Below are positions 35,135 to 45,070 of a DNA stretch of 64,000 bases, one piece after another. Position 1 is the first letter of the stretch, and every line of letters starts with the position of its first letter. A program made the position numbers and the translations under genes. The DNA is from Gyromitra esculenta (lineage: Eukaryota; Ascomycota; Pezizomycetes; Pezizales; Discinaceae): positions 1,881,149 to 1,945,148 of the forward strand of contig JBCAML010000004.1 in NCBI GenBank assembly GCA_038503075.1, read 5' to 3'. The notes under the pieces are model-generated. The model searched no databases. It was given only the letters and a program-made list of their open reading frames with translations, and was not told where the DNA came from.

Positions 35135-37490
35135 GCTTATATCGGAGCCCAGCAAAGAAACTGTGAACGAATTAAATTCTAGTGGTAACTTTTGTTGTCT
35201 TCGTTAGGAGTTTCATTCCGGTTTATTCTGTTGCTTTGCGCTTTTGTGCATATATTATATCAAAGTCCATATTCCTTCTAGAAATTGTCATATTTTAAAC
35301 GGGACATCGTATGCCCTATGGTCTCTCATTCCTTTTATCTCTAGATAAACTTGCTTTTCGATTCGTAGGGCATATGTATTCACTGCCCATCACTCGATGC
35401 TCTTGACTAATTACATGTATCTGTTGGTTTTTGTTTTTTTAATTCAGTAATTGTAACTAGCACTCAAACTATGACAATACGAATAAATCCACCTGCAATC
35501 TCTCCCATAGCCTTCTTCTTGGCTACATAGTCCGAGGTCCTAGCTCCCTGGAAATAACCCCGTTTTGCCCTTCAACTAGCTAAAAACAAAATTTAAAGAA
35601 ATTTAACACAACAACGAAGACAAAACCATTGATCTGCATTTCCGCAATGCTGGGCGGCCTTTTCCTCTACCCCAAAAGGTAAACTCATAATCACCTCATC
35701 CGTAAACTATGTTTACTACCTTCTTCCTCTTCACCATCTCGCTCATCTTGATCCACTCTCTTCCCGCTTTCTCTTCTCCTGCATTATCCCTCACGCACAA
35801 CCATCCCATCTTATCAAACATGGTTAACTCCACCCGTGAAACCTGCTTCGACCACCGTCCAATCCCTCTATTCAACTCCACATCCCCAACATATCCTCAT
35901 ACTTCTCTTACTCCCCTTCAAATAGCCCTTTGCCGCCCTATCCCACTTGTCGTTTCTTTCCTTCACCCGCATCGCTATCTTTCATTCTCTGTTGGAATAT
36001 TAGGGTGAACGAGATCGATTGCTCCATTGCTTGCTTCTCCAAAGGCTGGTAGCGTACATCCCGTCTATATATTTGAAAATATCCTTCTGGGATCCCCGAG
36101 CGCCCGTGTACTCAGGCCCGTGTCTCTCACTAATTTCTGGCCCCCAAAGCCACGTCCAAAGAGCCCCCATATTAGGAAGCTTTTCCAGCATTTCCGCTTG
36201 GGAGTTGTTATTTACTTAACTAATCACTCAGCATCGTCCGAAGGTCACTAAGATATCATAACTGAGAAGATAAGGGGTCATAAGGAGACGGCTTGTATTC
36301 AAAACCAACAGTTTTGAAGTCTATGTGGCCCTTCGTTTCCGTCTCAGTGATTTTGGGCAGCTATCCTCGAGGGCGAAGTAGCGATGGTTTGGGCACGCAG
36401 TAGAAAATCGTTGATTTTTGGAGGGGTGAAAAATAATCTGATAAATAAGAATTGAAAACAAAGCATTCACTAAAATAGTTTCCCTTGCGTTGCGGTCGGG
36501 AGGGGAAGTGGATGGAAGCCCACCGAGAAATTTCTATCAGCATAGGAGCTTGCTCGAAAATCCCACTCACCCAACAGATACAAAAATATATGCAATGGAA
36601 TCAAACACCTATTAGAGTACATACCTGCAATTATACTCCTTAGATTAGACGATGTGTGAATCTAGCAACTATTCCTTAAGGGCGCAAAAAAGAAAAAAAA
36701 GAAGGAAAAATGAGAGAAGGAAAAGCAGGGCAAATTCAGAATTCTAACACTTTACATCGTTAGATGTTGTCATGATTGTGTCCTGCCAGTACCGTGGCAT
36801 GCTGGGTTAGGGAAATTGAGGAACAAGAAAATAATAATAAACAAGAAAGATGCTGCGAAGATGTGGTTAGTAAAAGGGAAAGATGGTTTCATGGACTCGC
36901 TAAAGCCACTTTAGTAGCTAGATTATCACTAGCTGTTTACTGGGGGTGGTAGAAATTACTTTAGGTAACTTTTGTACAAAAAAGAGCATCATCACCTTGT
37001 GTGTACTAGCCTTGAGGCAGGTATGGCCTAAGATTAGCGCTGTGCATTGCACTATATGTAATTTTAGAAAATCCCAAGTCAACAAAGGCGTCAGACTTGA
37101 CTGGTAATACATAATTTATGCGCATTTCTTGCAACAGGGGCCTTTTCTCTTTCAAGGATCTTGGGTTTAAATATATTTTTCCTATATAGCTTAACTCTAT
37201 GGCTGATCTCCCAGAGAGTAACGTAAAGAAAATGCGTCAGCATGCTAGTGCTAGAAAATCATAAAAACATTAACAACACGAGAAACAGAACACAAAAAAC
37301 CAAGGTAGATATTTCGGTATTGCGTGAAAACGGCATACTAAAGAGAATCCCACAAGTTACCTGCCCGCCATCCTACTCTGCCCAGCCTAGCACCCGACAC
37401 AGCTTGTTGACTATCTGTGTCATCGCGAGAGAGTGGCCATAGAACACCGAAGACTCCTACACTATCCCAAAACAGAGATCAAATTTCAAA
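35135..37490. other. Long intergenic region between convergent genes
   Basis: About 2.4 kb hold the 3' flanks of VMA13 (+) and LMBD1 (-). One TACATGTA octamer lies at 35412. A CT-rich ORF at 35709..36008 is listed separately. A/G-rich runs occur near 36690-36725. I see no RNA gene or transposon relic. Confidence 0.4.
35709..36008 (+). CDS. Doubtful 99-aa ORF with signal-peptide-like start
   Basis: ATG at 35709 opens a hydrophobic stretch (MFTTFFLFTISLILIHSLPA) that would pass as a signal peptide. It is followed by a Pro/His/Ser-rich remainder with two cysteines. The whole region is CT-rich on this strand, which by itself yields Phe, Leu, Ser and Pro codons, so the resemblance may be compositional. 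There is no recognisable family. Confidence 0.15.
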   Translation: MFTTFFLFTISLILIHSLPAFSSPALSLTHNHPILSNMVNSTRETCFDHRPIPLFNSTSPTYPHTSLTPLQIALCRPIPLVVSFLHPHRYLSFSVGILG

Positions 37491-39502
37491 CTAGATATCT
37501 TCCCTCAATCTTCCGTTCCGATTAGTACCATAATCGGTGTTCCGTCCAGTCTGACCTCGGATATCTTCCCAAGCAGCATTGGCCCGTCTGGAAGTACCAC
37601 TAAGTAGGCTCTCCTCCTCGTCGGTCTCAGCGTCTTCGTCATCATTTGACATATCGCGCAGACGTGGCGTTCTGATCAATCCGGTGAGTAGTGTGATGAC
37701 ATAGACACCAATGAATGCAAACTGCCCCCAGAAGGCAAAGGCACCAAAGAATGGGAAGTTAAGTGTCGCTCGGTTGATGAAAGTTGAAACGACAGTGGGT
37801 GTGCAGATATCTTGTGGGGCAGATTCATCGCAAAATTGGATAAAATCTTGGTCCTTACTGCAGTCGCGGATAACACCAGAAACAAACTAAAAGGCGCATT
37901 TTGATTAGAAATTCATACGTCTTCAGGAACTTTTTCTATAGCAGAGGGGGTTAAAGGGTTAGTCACAGTCTTGTTGCAGAATTTTTGGCCTCCATAGTGC
38001 GCATACTGTGGCGCAACTATCATGGTAATGGCGTAATTAATCGCCAAAACCGTTAGTGTTAACATGACGGTCGCTAGTAGCAATCCTTGGGGTTTAGTAT
38101 GACCACTTTGGATCTTGAACAACGAAACCCATAGGAATCTGATACCGACAAACGCCGTGCCGACGACGCTCGCAACGAAAAGAAGAAACACTAATAACAA
38201 GGCCAATGCATAATCCGCCGGGAAAAAGTTACTGGCAGCCACAAACAACCAGTTGATTGGGTTAAACAGACTAATTCTAGCAAGAATGTACCCGCAGTGA
38301 TTTTTGCAGATAGAGTTTTTGGATTTGTCAATCGAAGTCAACAACATGGAAGCAACAATCGCAAGGGATACGAGTAAGACTAGGATGCCGAAAATGATTT
38401 CGAAGGGTCGCCCAAGTGCCTTTAGCTTTCCCATATACTTGCGACTTCCTTTACCGCCTTCTTCTGCAATCCTTTCTCGGCGCGCGAGCGTTCTTTCCTC
38501 TCTTTGAAGGCTTTCAAGTTCACGCCTATCCTTAGACGTAAAACTGGAGCTCAAACTACCAGCGTACTTAGCTTCAATTATTCTTTGCCGTTCGCGGTTG
38601 AAAACCAGATCCTGGTGAGCTGAGGCAGAACGAGAAGGACCTGATGTGCCAGGAATAGATTTGATATAGACCATAGGGGTAAGTGCGAGGCCGGGAGCAG
38701 TGTAGCATACGTAGGGGAGTATGCCAACACAAAGAAGTGCACCGACGATAAACGTCAATACACGTTCTCCATCTTTCGAGAGCAATGCGGTTAATAAGTG
38801 ATCACTATGAATTTTACCGAGAGATATACATACCATTTTCCAATAGCAACCTTTTAAAGTAGTCAAGGTCAAAATGGCCTTTGTTATTGTTTGCAGCCGG
38901 TACAAAAAGACCTATTGCCATAAGAATAGCAACTAACGCAACGAAACCAAGACTGTATTTCAGTGCGCCTTTAATCCTCTGCCAGGCATTTGTATCAATA
39001 TCCCACTCTTCGTACCTAAGGTGCGGGCTAGTTAGTTCCGAAATTCACTCTCTCTTAGTTAAAACCCGTACCAAAAATAAGCGAATGGAACTGCAAGTAG
39101 ACACATGATCGCATCGAGCGAATAGAGGCTGTAGTAGACTAATTTTAGCTGCATGAGAATTTGGGCTACAGTATCGGGATCCGCCCAGCGCTTTTTGAGG
39201 CCTGTGGCATTGTTGGTGGTAATAGAGACAAGCGCTATATCGACAGGGAGAAGGCAGACGGTCGCGAGAAGAGACGTGAGGGTGAGAATACAGACAACTG
39301 TGACGAGTGCATCGCGGTCATGACGGTCTTGAAAGATTTTGACCTGATTGGATAATTAGTAACTACTTTAATAGTTGGGGGTTGGAGAACAAACAAATAC
39401 TGCGGAAGAGATGATGAGGAGCACCAGAACAACAGCAGCAGTTGCCCAGATGACAGGTATTTGGACATCCAGTGTCCCGAGATTGGGTGCTTGAGCAGCC
39501 AT
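37491..39502 (-). CDS. lmbd1: LMBD1-type lysosomal/vacuolar cobalamin transporter homologue
   Basis: Exons: 39502..39395, 39343..39072, 39015..38834, 38772..37967, 37886..37491 (587 aa, usual length). Start [12 protein letters not shown] with the first TM right after it. Around nine hydrophobic segments are interspersed with family motifs: [53 protein letters not shown]-like [55 protein letters not shown] and [19 protein letters not shown]. The last intron (37966..37887, GTGACT donor) is my choice because it gives the expected length; using GTATGA at 37918 would leave a 32-bp intron and 603 aa. In animals LMBRD1 exports cobalamin from lysosomes; the fungal role is unclear. It shares a 479-bp divergent promoter with eS27. 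Confidence 0.9.
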
Positions 39503-39981
39503 TGTCGCGAGAATGGTGATAAGGAGTTGAGGGGAGGAAAAGCTCAGCTTATCAAAGCTATCATACAGTGTGGAACGAAGGAGCGAGGTTGGACCCTTTG
39601 GAATGCAAGCTCTTTCTTGGCATGACGTTGCATCGCCAGCCAGCCAACGCCAGTTGGCGCCGCGTCACTAGCGCTTTGGAATACGCGTGATCAGTGGAGG
39701 GCAATGTCTGCTTCTTTCTTCTCCACCAAATTACCCGGCTTTAAATCCCGTTGATTAGCAAAATCCGAAAGGGCAGCAGTCACTATAAAGCCCTAACTCC
39801 CACGCAAGCAGCCTCTCCGCCATCCATTTCTTGGCAATTCTCGCCCCCAGGCAGAAGCTCCCATAACCGCTCCAATCTCCGCTATCACCAAAGTAACCAT
39901 CCCAACGTCGACTCTTCCTCGCGGCAGACAATCTAAAACAAATATCGAGGTTCATCAAGCAAACGCTGCTAAATCGTCAAT
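39503..39981. promoter_or_regulatory. Bidirectional promoter of LMBD1 (-) and eS27 (+)
   Basis: The two start codons lie 479 bp apart, facing away from each other. On the eS27 side a CCCTAA box (39791-39796, within GCCCTAACTCCC) follows a TATAAAG at about 39784. TTAGGG/CCCTAA elements are known Tbf1-type sites in ribosomal protein promoters of several ascomycetes (family knowledge), so this is a plausible but untested element. A GC-rich stretch with TGACGTTGC and GCGTCAC half-sites lies at about 39623-39668. Confidence 0.45.
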
Positions 39982-40478
39982 ATGGTACGTTTGCCCCAAT
40001 TTCTGAGCCTCTACGGTTCTCCAGCCTTGTGAAGTTTTGCCACCCATCAAACTTGACCAGTACGCAGCCTGAAAATAATTTTGTCGGGCGACTTGGTGCT
40101 TGATGGATTTTTTTTCTTTTCAAGTTGGAAACGAAAATTAGTAGAACTGATTTCTTTGCGTCTAGGTTCTCGCTGAAGATCTCCTCAACCCCGCTCCCGC
40201 AGCCGAGGCCCGCAAGCACAAGCTGAAGGTACAATTCCAATACCCAACAGGCTACTTCTGTATTTGATATCTAATGAGAACCTGCCAATTCACAGACTTT
40301 GGTTCCTGCTCCTCGCTCCTTCTTCATGGACGTTAAGTGCCCCGGCTGCTTCAATATCACTACCGTCTTCTCGCATGCCCAGACCGTCGTCATTTGTGGT
40401 TCCTGCGCCACCGTCCTTTGTCAACCTACTGGTGGTAAGGCCCGTCTGACAGAGGGCTGTTCATTCAGGAGGAAGTAA
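39982..40478 (+). CDS. rps27: 40S ribosomal protein eS27
   Basis: Three exons: 39982..39984, 40166..40228, 40296..40478, encoding 82 aa, the length of yeast Rps27. The first exon is the ATG codon alone, followed by a 181-bp intron with a GTACGT donor. The protein reads [12 protein letters not shown]..., then a C4 zinc finger (CPGC and CGSC, separated by [15 protein letters not shown]) and the basic end GCSFRRK. It is a structural component of the small ribosomal subunit. An initiator-only first exon in a ribosomal protein gene is common in fungi and supports intron-dependent expression. The start is fixed by the splice model because no other ATG precedes the second exon in frame. Confidence 0.95.
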
Positions 40479-41162
40479 AGCAATGGAATGTTCACAGACT
40501 AAAAAAATAAAAATCGGGAAAAATAAAATTTCATTTTTCATGGGGAAGGAGCGAGAGGGTCCGGGGTGGGTGGGGGAAATCATCAAGATCATCAATCTGG
40601 GGGTTTTTTGTTCGTACTTTTATTCACGTCTTCTCATTCGCCCTAAATAGGCAGGCACGATACGGGAACCAACATTCTCTTTTTGAACCCGGGTCGGAAC
40701 CGATTTTTGGTGCTGGAGAGAAATACCTTGTATTGATAATAGACGATGGAAACCTTGCTCGATATACCTACGGATTAGGGTTGATGAAAGGTTTTCCTGA
40801 TATTAGCTACGCAAACTTCGTCGTTGTCGTCATTTTTGAGGGATGAGAAATTTTCTGGGTTTTTTTTTCATATCTTCGCTTTTTGAATTGATATTTGGGC
40901 GTGTATTTGCTTTGCCTGGGTAAATGGAGTTTATTCTCTGTAGTCCTGATGTTCGATTCTTCTTGAAAGGAAGATGAAATGTAATTAAAAAAATGTCCCC
41001 AAGTTGTCCTCATTTGATTCTCTAGACTAGTATTTTATACAAGGTTGCCTATTAGAGACGCAATATTAGGGATCGAACATAATGATGACTACATGTAAAA
41101 GGTCTAGTATATTATGAAAGTGTATAATGTTTCAGCGGAAAGTTCTGCAGGTATACAGGGTG
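40479..41162. other. 3' flank of eS27
   Basis: The A/T-rich 3' UTR region (AAAAAATAAAAA near 40501) is followed by unique AT-rich sequence. A TACATGTA octamer lies at 41090. No gene is supported. Confidence 0.4.
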
Positions 41163-41311
41163 TACTCGGGGGCAGGCAATAAGTACCCGGAAATGCAAGC
41201 TGCTGGAGGGGTTTAGTTGATTCGATGATTAAGTAAAATCTTGTGGTCTGGTTGGTCAGAATAGTGTTCATACAGCTTGCATTTCCGGGTACTTTTTGCC
41301 TGCCCCGAGTA
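41163..41311. mobile_element. MITE-like element with TA-flanked 37-38-bp inverted repeats
   Basis: Arms 41165-41202 and 41273-41309 are near-perfect reverse complements. The left arm begins CTCGGGGGCAGGCAATAAGT and both end next to AATGCAAGCTG; one G/C and one A/T difference are visible. Each outer end abuts TA (41163-41164, 41310-41311). The internal 70 bp is AT-rich and non-coding. A TA target duplication with terminal inverted repeats is typical of non-autonomous Tc1/mariner/pogo-class elements. Confidence 0.6.
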
Positions 41312-41385
41312 GTAGCATACATGCATGACCTATCCGCTGTGCAGTAAGGCGAGTACTTTGAATATGACTTTGTACCCTTTGGGGG

Positions 41386-41644
41386 TACCGTGTCTTATGC
41401 TGGGGCGAGATTGTGCAATAGCGAGAGTTAACCACATAAAGTAGGTTGGAGGGTGTGATGGACAGGTTTGAGCAAGTGAAAGCCTCGTGAAGCCTCACAA
41501 CCACCAATCACCAACGATGTTTAGTGTGAAGTAGAGGTGATCCTAGCGACATTTACCTAGCCCACCACCCACCACCCATCCCTTCCGACTTTATTTGGCT
41601 AGTTTTCGCCATTGCACAATCTCGCCACTGCACAAAACACGGTA
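41386..41644. mobile_element. Second MITE-like element with 46-bp inverted repeats
   Basis: Arms 41388-41433 and 41597-41642 are reverse complements with about 37 of 46 matches. They start CCGTGT at the outer end and share the perfect core GGCGAGATTGTGCAAT. TA dinucleotides flank both ends (41386-41387, 41643-41644). Most arm differences are transitions (C/T or A/G). The 163-bp interior has no ORF of interest. It lies only 74 bp from the previous element and has different terminal sequences. Confidence 0.55.
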
Positions 41645-42344
41645 ATGCGTTCTACTGTTAGGGCACATAATTTGGCATCCACCATCCCCTAAATGGGGTA
41701 GAAAAAAATGGGGGGGAACTTGTATCCCTTGCTATGTCCCGCGTTTCACATACTTTTAGACAGGAAACTAGTTGAGGAGGGGTGTCGAATTTGGAGGTAG
41801 CCAGTCCATAAAAGGTGGTATAGAGCCTTTTTCTGGTGACTTCATTACTGTCACGGTGTGATACCAACTGTTTGCTACCCTTTCGGGTTTAGATAGCGTG
41901 CCTGAAAACGAACGAAGGGACAGAACTCCTAGACAAAACAAGATAAAATCAAGCTGACGAAATATGGTGCTATTTGCTTACAAATCGCTTATGTAAGCTT
42001 GTCATAGGGCGTAAGTGAAGATAGATCCTTGGATCTGGTTTTTTTGTTAATGTTGGTATTTCATAGTGTGACTCCGCAACGTTGAAAAGTAATCGAATTG
42101 AGTCACCGATAGCTGAAGTTTCTCAAGATGTGGCTATTTGATATTCCCCACTTTGGTGACCATCTGAGTTATTGTCTAAGGCCCAGAAGGCAATTGGATG
42201 GGGTTATTAAGACTGAACCTAATCACTGCTTATCATTCGTTATATGGTGGCCTGATACCCGAGATGGATAGTGAGAAGAGTCGGTTGAAAAAAGTCTCGA
42301 TCCAACGTGTTCTAGTAATTAGATTAGATATTCGAATAGAGGAC
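41645..42344. other. Intergenic region downstream of MRH4
   Basis: This is the 3' flank of MRH4 (-), AT-rich. The ORFs 41658-41867 and 42198-42701 are unsupported; the latter runs antisense over the end of MRH4. Confidence 0.4.
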
Positions 42345-44171
42345 TTAAATCAATGGCCCCCCCATGAACATTGCCCTAGTTTTTTGTTTGCAGTGTCAGT
42401 AATCAGTCAAAATAGAATGGGGAAAATGTGCGTCATACTTTTTGATATCCTTGACCCAAGCCTTATTAGTGTTTTTATCCACCAAAATTGCCGCCTGCCC
42501 TCTCCTACCCATTCTTCCCGTCCTCCCCAATCGATGAATGAAATCGATGGTGCTGAATGGGACGTCGTAGAGCACAACATTCTTCACTGTTTTTGTGTCC
42601 ACTCCTCTGCTCGCGATATCAGTAGTCACGAGAACTGCCATCCTATCCATAGCTTTGACCTCAGGGCCAACTGCAGTTTTTGGCCCCGTAAAATAATCTA
42701 AAACGGACGCAGTTTTTCGATCTGAGGTGTCTCTTTCAAGTGACGCCGCGTCAAACCCTTTCGACCGAAGGTAAGATGCCACCTCTCCGGTGGTTTCCCG
42801 CTCGTTGACAAATACAATGACTTTTTTGATAAAACCTGCTTCGGATTCGTCTTTGGCGAGTTTGTGAAGAGTATCTGCGCAGGCGAGGGGCTTGTTGCCG
42901 CGGTATGGTTCGGCATCAACGTCCACAATTGAAAGCTGGACACGGCGGGGAATAGCGTGTAGGTGTGGAGTGACAAGGCGTTGCATGTCGGGGTATAGTT
43001 TTCGAAGGCTACGGTCCAAGGATTTAGGAATAGTTGCAGAGCAGAGTATAAGACGTTTTAGGTTTTCGGCGCGTGAAACGATAGCTGAGGTTATTGGAGA
43101 GAAAGAACGATCAAAAAGGGAGTCGGCTTCGTCAACAATGATGTGGCTGCAGTTTGACAAGATCCTGGGGTCGTTTTCTGCTAAACTGGAGAGAAGGTGG
43201 GGCGTGGAGACAAGAATATCTATTGGAGCAGAGAATAGTCGATTTCGAATCACACGGCCAGAGAAATCTCGAGAAATTAGGGCCGAACGCAATTTGGCGA
43301 TATGTGACACAGATTTGATGACAGCGCCCACCTGATTAACCAATTCCGATGTAGGAACAAGTATGATAGCTCGAGGCTTTCCATTGATATCCGTCCTTTC
43401 CACAGTTGGTATTTCAAGATCAAACAATTCCTTTTGTTCTTTCTCTAGCCTTTTTGCTAGCGTCATATCTTCTTCCTTCAGAGCTTCCTTTTTCCGTAAA
43501 ATTTCCTCCTCACGCTTTAGGTGATCTATTGTGGGAACAATATATGCCAATGTCTTCCCTGAACCAGTCTCCGCCGCAATCAGGAATGACTCAAATCGGC
43601 TCTCGGAGACAACTTTCTGCCTGGGTTTTAACCCCATCCCTGTCAAGGCTGGGATGGCAAGTCTTTGCACGGCAGCAGGTTGTATAGTTGCTAAATCCTT
43701 CAAAACTTCACTTGAAATAGCCTCCTTAACAGAAGGCAGTAGGTCAAAATCATCAAATGAACTCCAAGGTTCAATCTTTGCCACCATATTCGTTCTTTGA
43801 GTCCATGAAACGGGAGACAGAGATTGTGCCATTTTCATGTATTTAAATGAAGGTTTGGGTTTCCGGTCCTGGGCATCTTTTCGACCAGGCCTAGTACTGA
43901 TGTCGGATTTCCTAAACGCTTGGAGTGACCCAGGTCTTGGTGGTGGGAGTTTTGCCTGTCGGACATTAAGACCACCAGTATTTGGCTTTTGTTTCCTGTC
44001 TGCGACTCGAGTCGAAAGCACTAAGCGAGAGGGGCGGTCACGCTGTCCGGGTGAAATGCGTGCCATGCCTCGTGTGAAAATCTTTGGAGTAGAAAGTTCA
44101 ACTGATGGAACAGAGTATCCTAGACGGTGCATGCATAGCAAGCATGTTGGCGTTGACTGGACACGGAACAT
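42345..44171 (-). CDS. mrh4: Mitochondrial DEAD-box RNA helicase MRH4
   Basis: Two exons: 44171..42439 and 42375..42345 (587 aa). The 63-bp intron sits just before the end. The last ten codons (KAMFMGGPLI) resemble the conserved MRH4 terminus, so the in-frame stop at 42396 is inside the intron. A basic, Ser/Thr-rich N-terminus acts as a mitochondrial presequence. Motifs in order: WSSFDDFDLLP, AAETGSGKT (Walker A), ILVPTSELVNQ, STPHLLSSL, VDEADSLFD (DEAD), LCSATIP (SAT), VIVFVNERETT, VTTDIASRGVD and HRLGRTGRMGRRG. MRH4 acts in assembly of the mitochondrial large ribosomal subunit. An insertion rich in Lys/Glu (KREEEILRKKEALKEED) follows the Q-motif region, as in other fungal MRH4 proteins. It is divergent from BUD4. 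Confidence 0.92.
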
Positions 44172-45070
44172 TGTGTATGGGACGGGGGGTATGTATGGAA
44201 GGGAGAATGATGCCTGACGTCTCAGGTGGATGGAGGGGAAGGAAGGGAGGAAGAAGGACGAAATTGTTCGTCAGAACTTTGGTTGCCCAAGGAAAACTAA
44301 CGATTGGTTGTAGAAAACGAGAAAAAGAAAGAAAAAGAAAGAAAAATCACGGCCACAGCAAGGATGGAGACACTACACACGGCCAATCAATCTCCTGGTC
44401 AAACACGCGCGCAGCGTTTCTTGCGCATGCAAATTATCGGCACCAGGACGAACACAGCTGGGAACAACATGCAGGGAGTTTGTAAGTGCTGTCGATCGTG
44501 GCTGCGGCGATTGGTTGCCACAGCAACGTCACTCTTCCCCCTCTCCCACCCGCTGTTTGTTTTTCCCAGCAACACCTCCGTCAACCTTCCATGTACACAG
44601 CACAGTGTCAGCCTGAGCGTACACAGTCCGGCGCAGTTCCGTAACACCTCGCAGGTACATACATAGCTGCACTCGCCTTCTGGCTGACCGTTCATCTCTG
44701 TTCTCTCCTTCCTATTCACCCATCTCGTTCCACATCTTGCATGCCTCTGGCCATCGAGTAAACAGCGTCTAACTGCACGACACACTCGCATGTCCTTTTT
44801 TCTCTCACCCTTCTTATCTTCTACTACATCCACTAACCTCCCTTCACTCATTTCCCCATCCTCTTTCTCTCCCGTCCCCGACTCCTGTCTCCCTTTGCTA
44901 CCCGCTCCTTCCTTTGCTTCCCTCCATCCCCTCTCATCCTTTCTGCTAGCTATCAGTGCTCGTCACTACACTTAACTACCCACATTCGTTCAGCGCAGAA
45001 TAGTATTGTTAGAGAAAGGTAGTGCTTTCAACAACAACGCAATCTAGTCAGCGGTGTAAGCTAACTTGTC
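44172..45070. promoter_or_regulatory. Bidirectional promoter region of MRH4 (-) and BUD4 (+)
   Basis: The two start codons are 899 bp apart. The stretch holds an A/G-rich run near 44320-44345 and long CT-rich tracts at about 44790-44960, which are typical of fungal core promoters and 5' UTRs. The ORFs here lie on both strands and are low-complexity. No specific factor site can be argued by eye. Confidence 0.45.

Noticed and set aside
43406..44485. Plus-strand ORFs antisense to MRH4 and into its promoter
   Set aside because: Shadows of a conserved helicase frame on the minus strand, or low-complexity promoter sequence.
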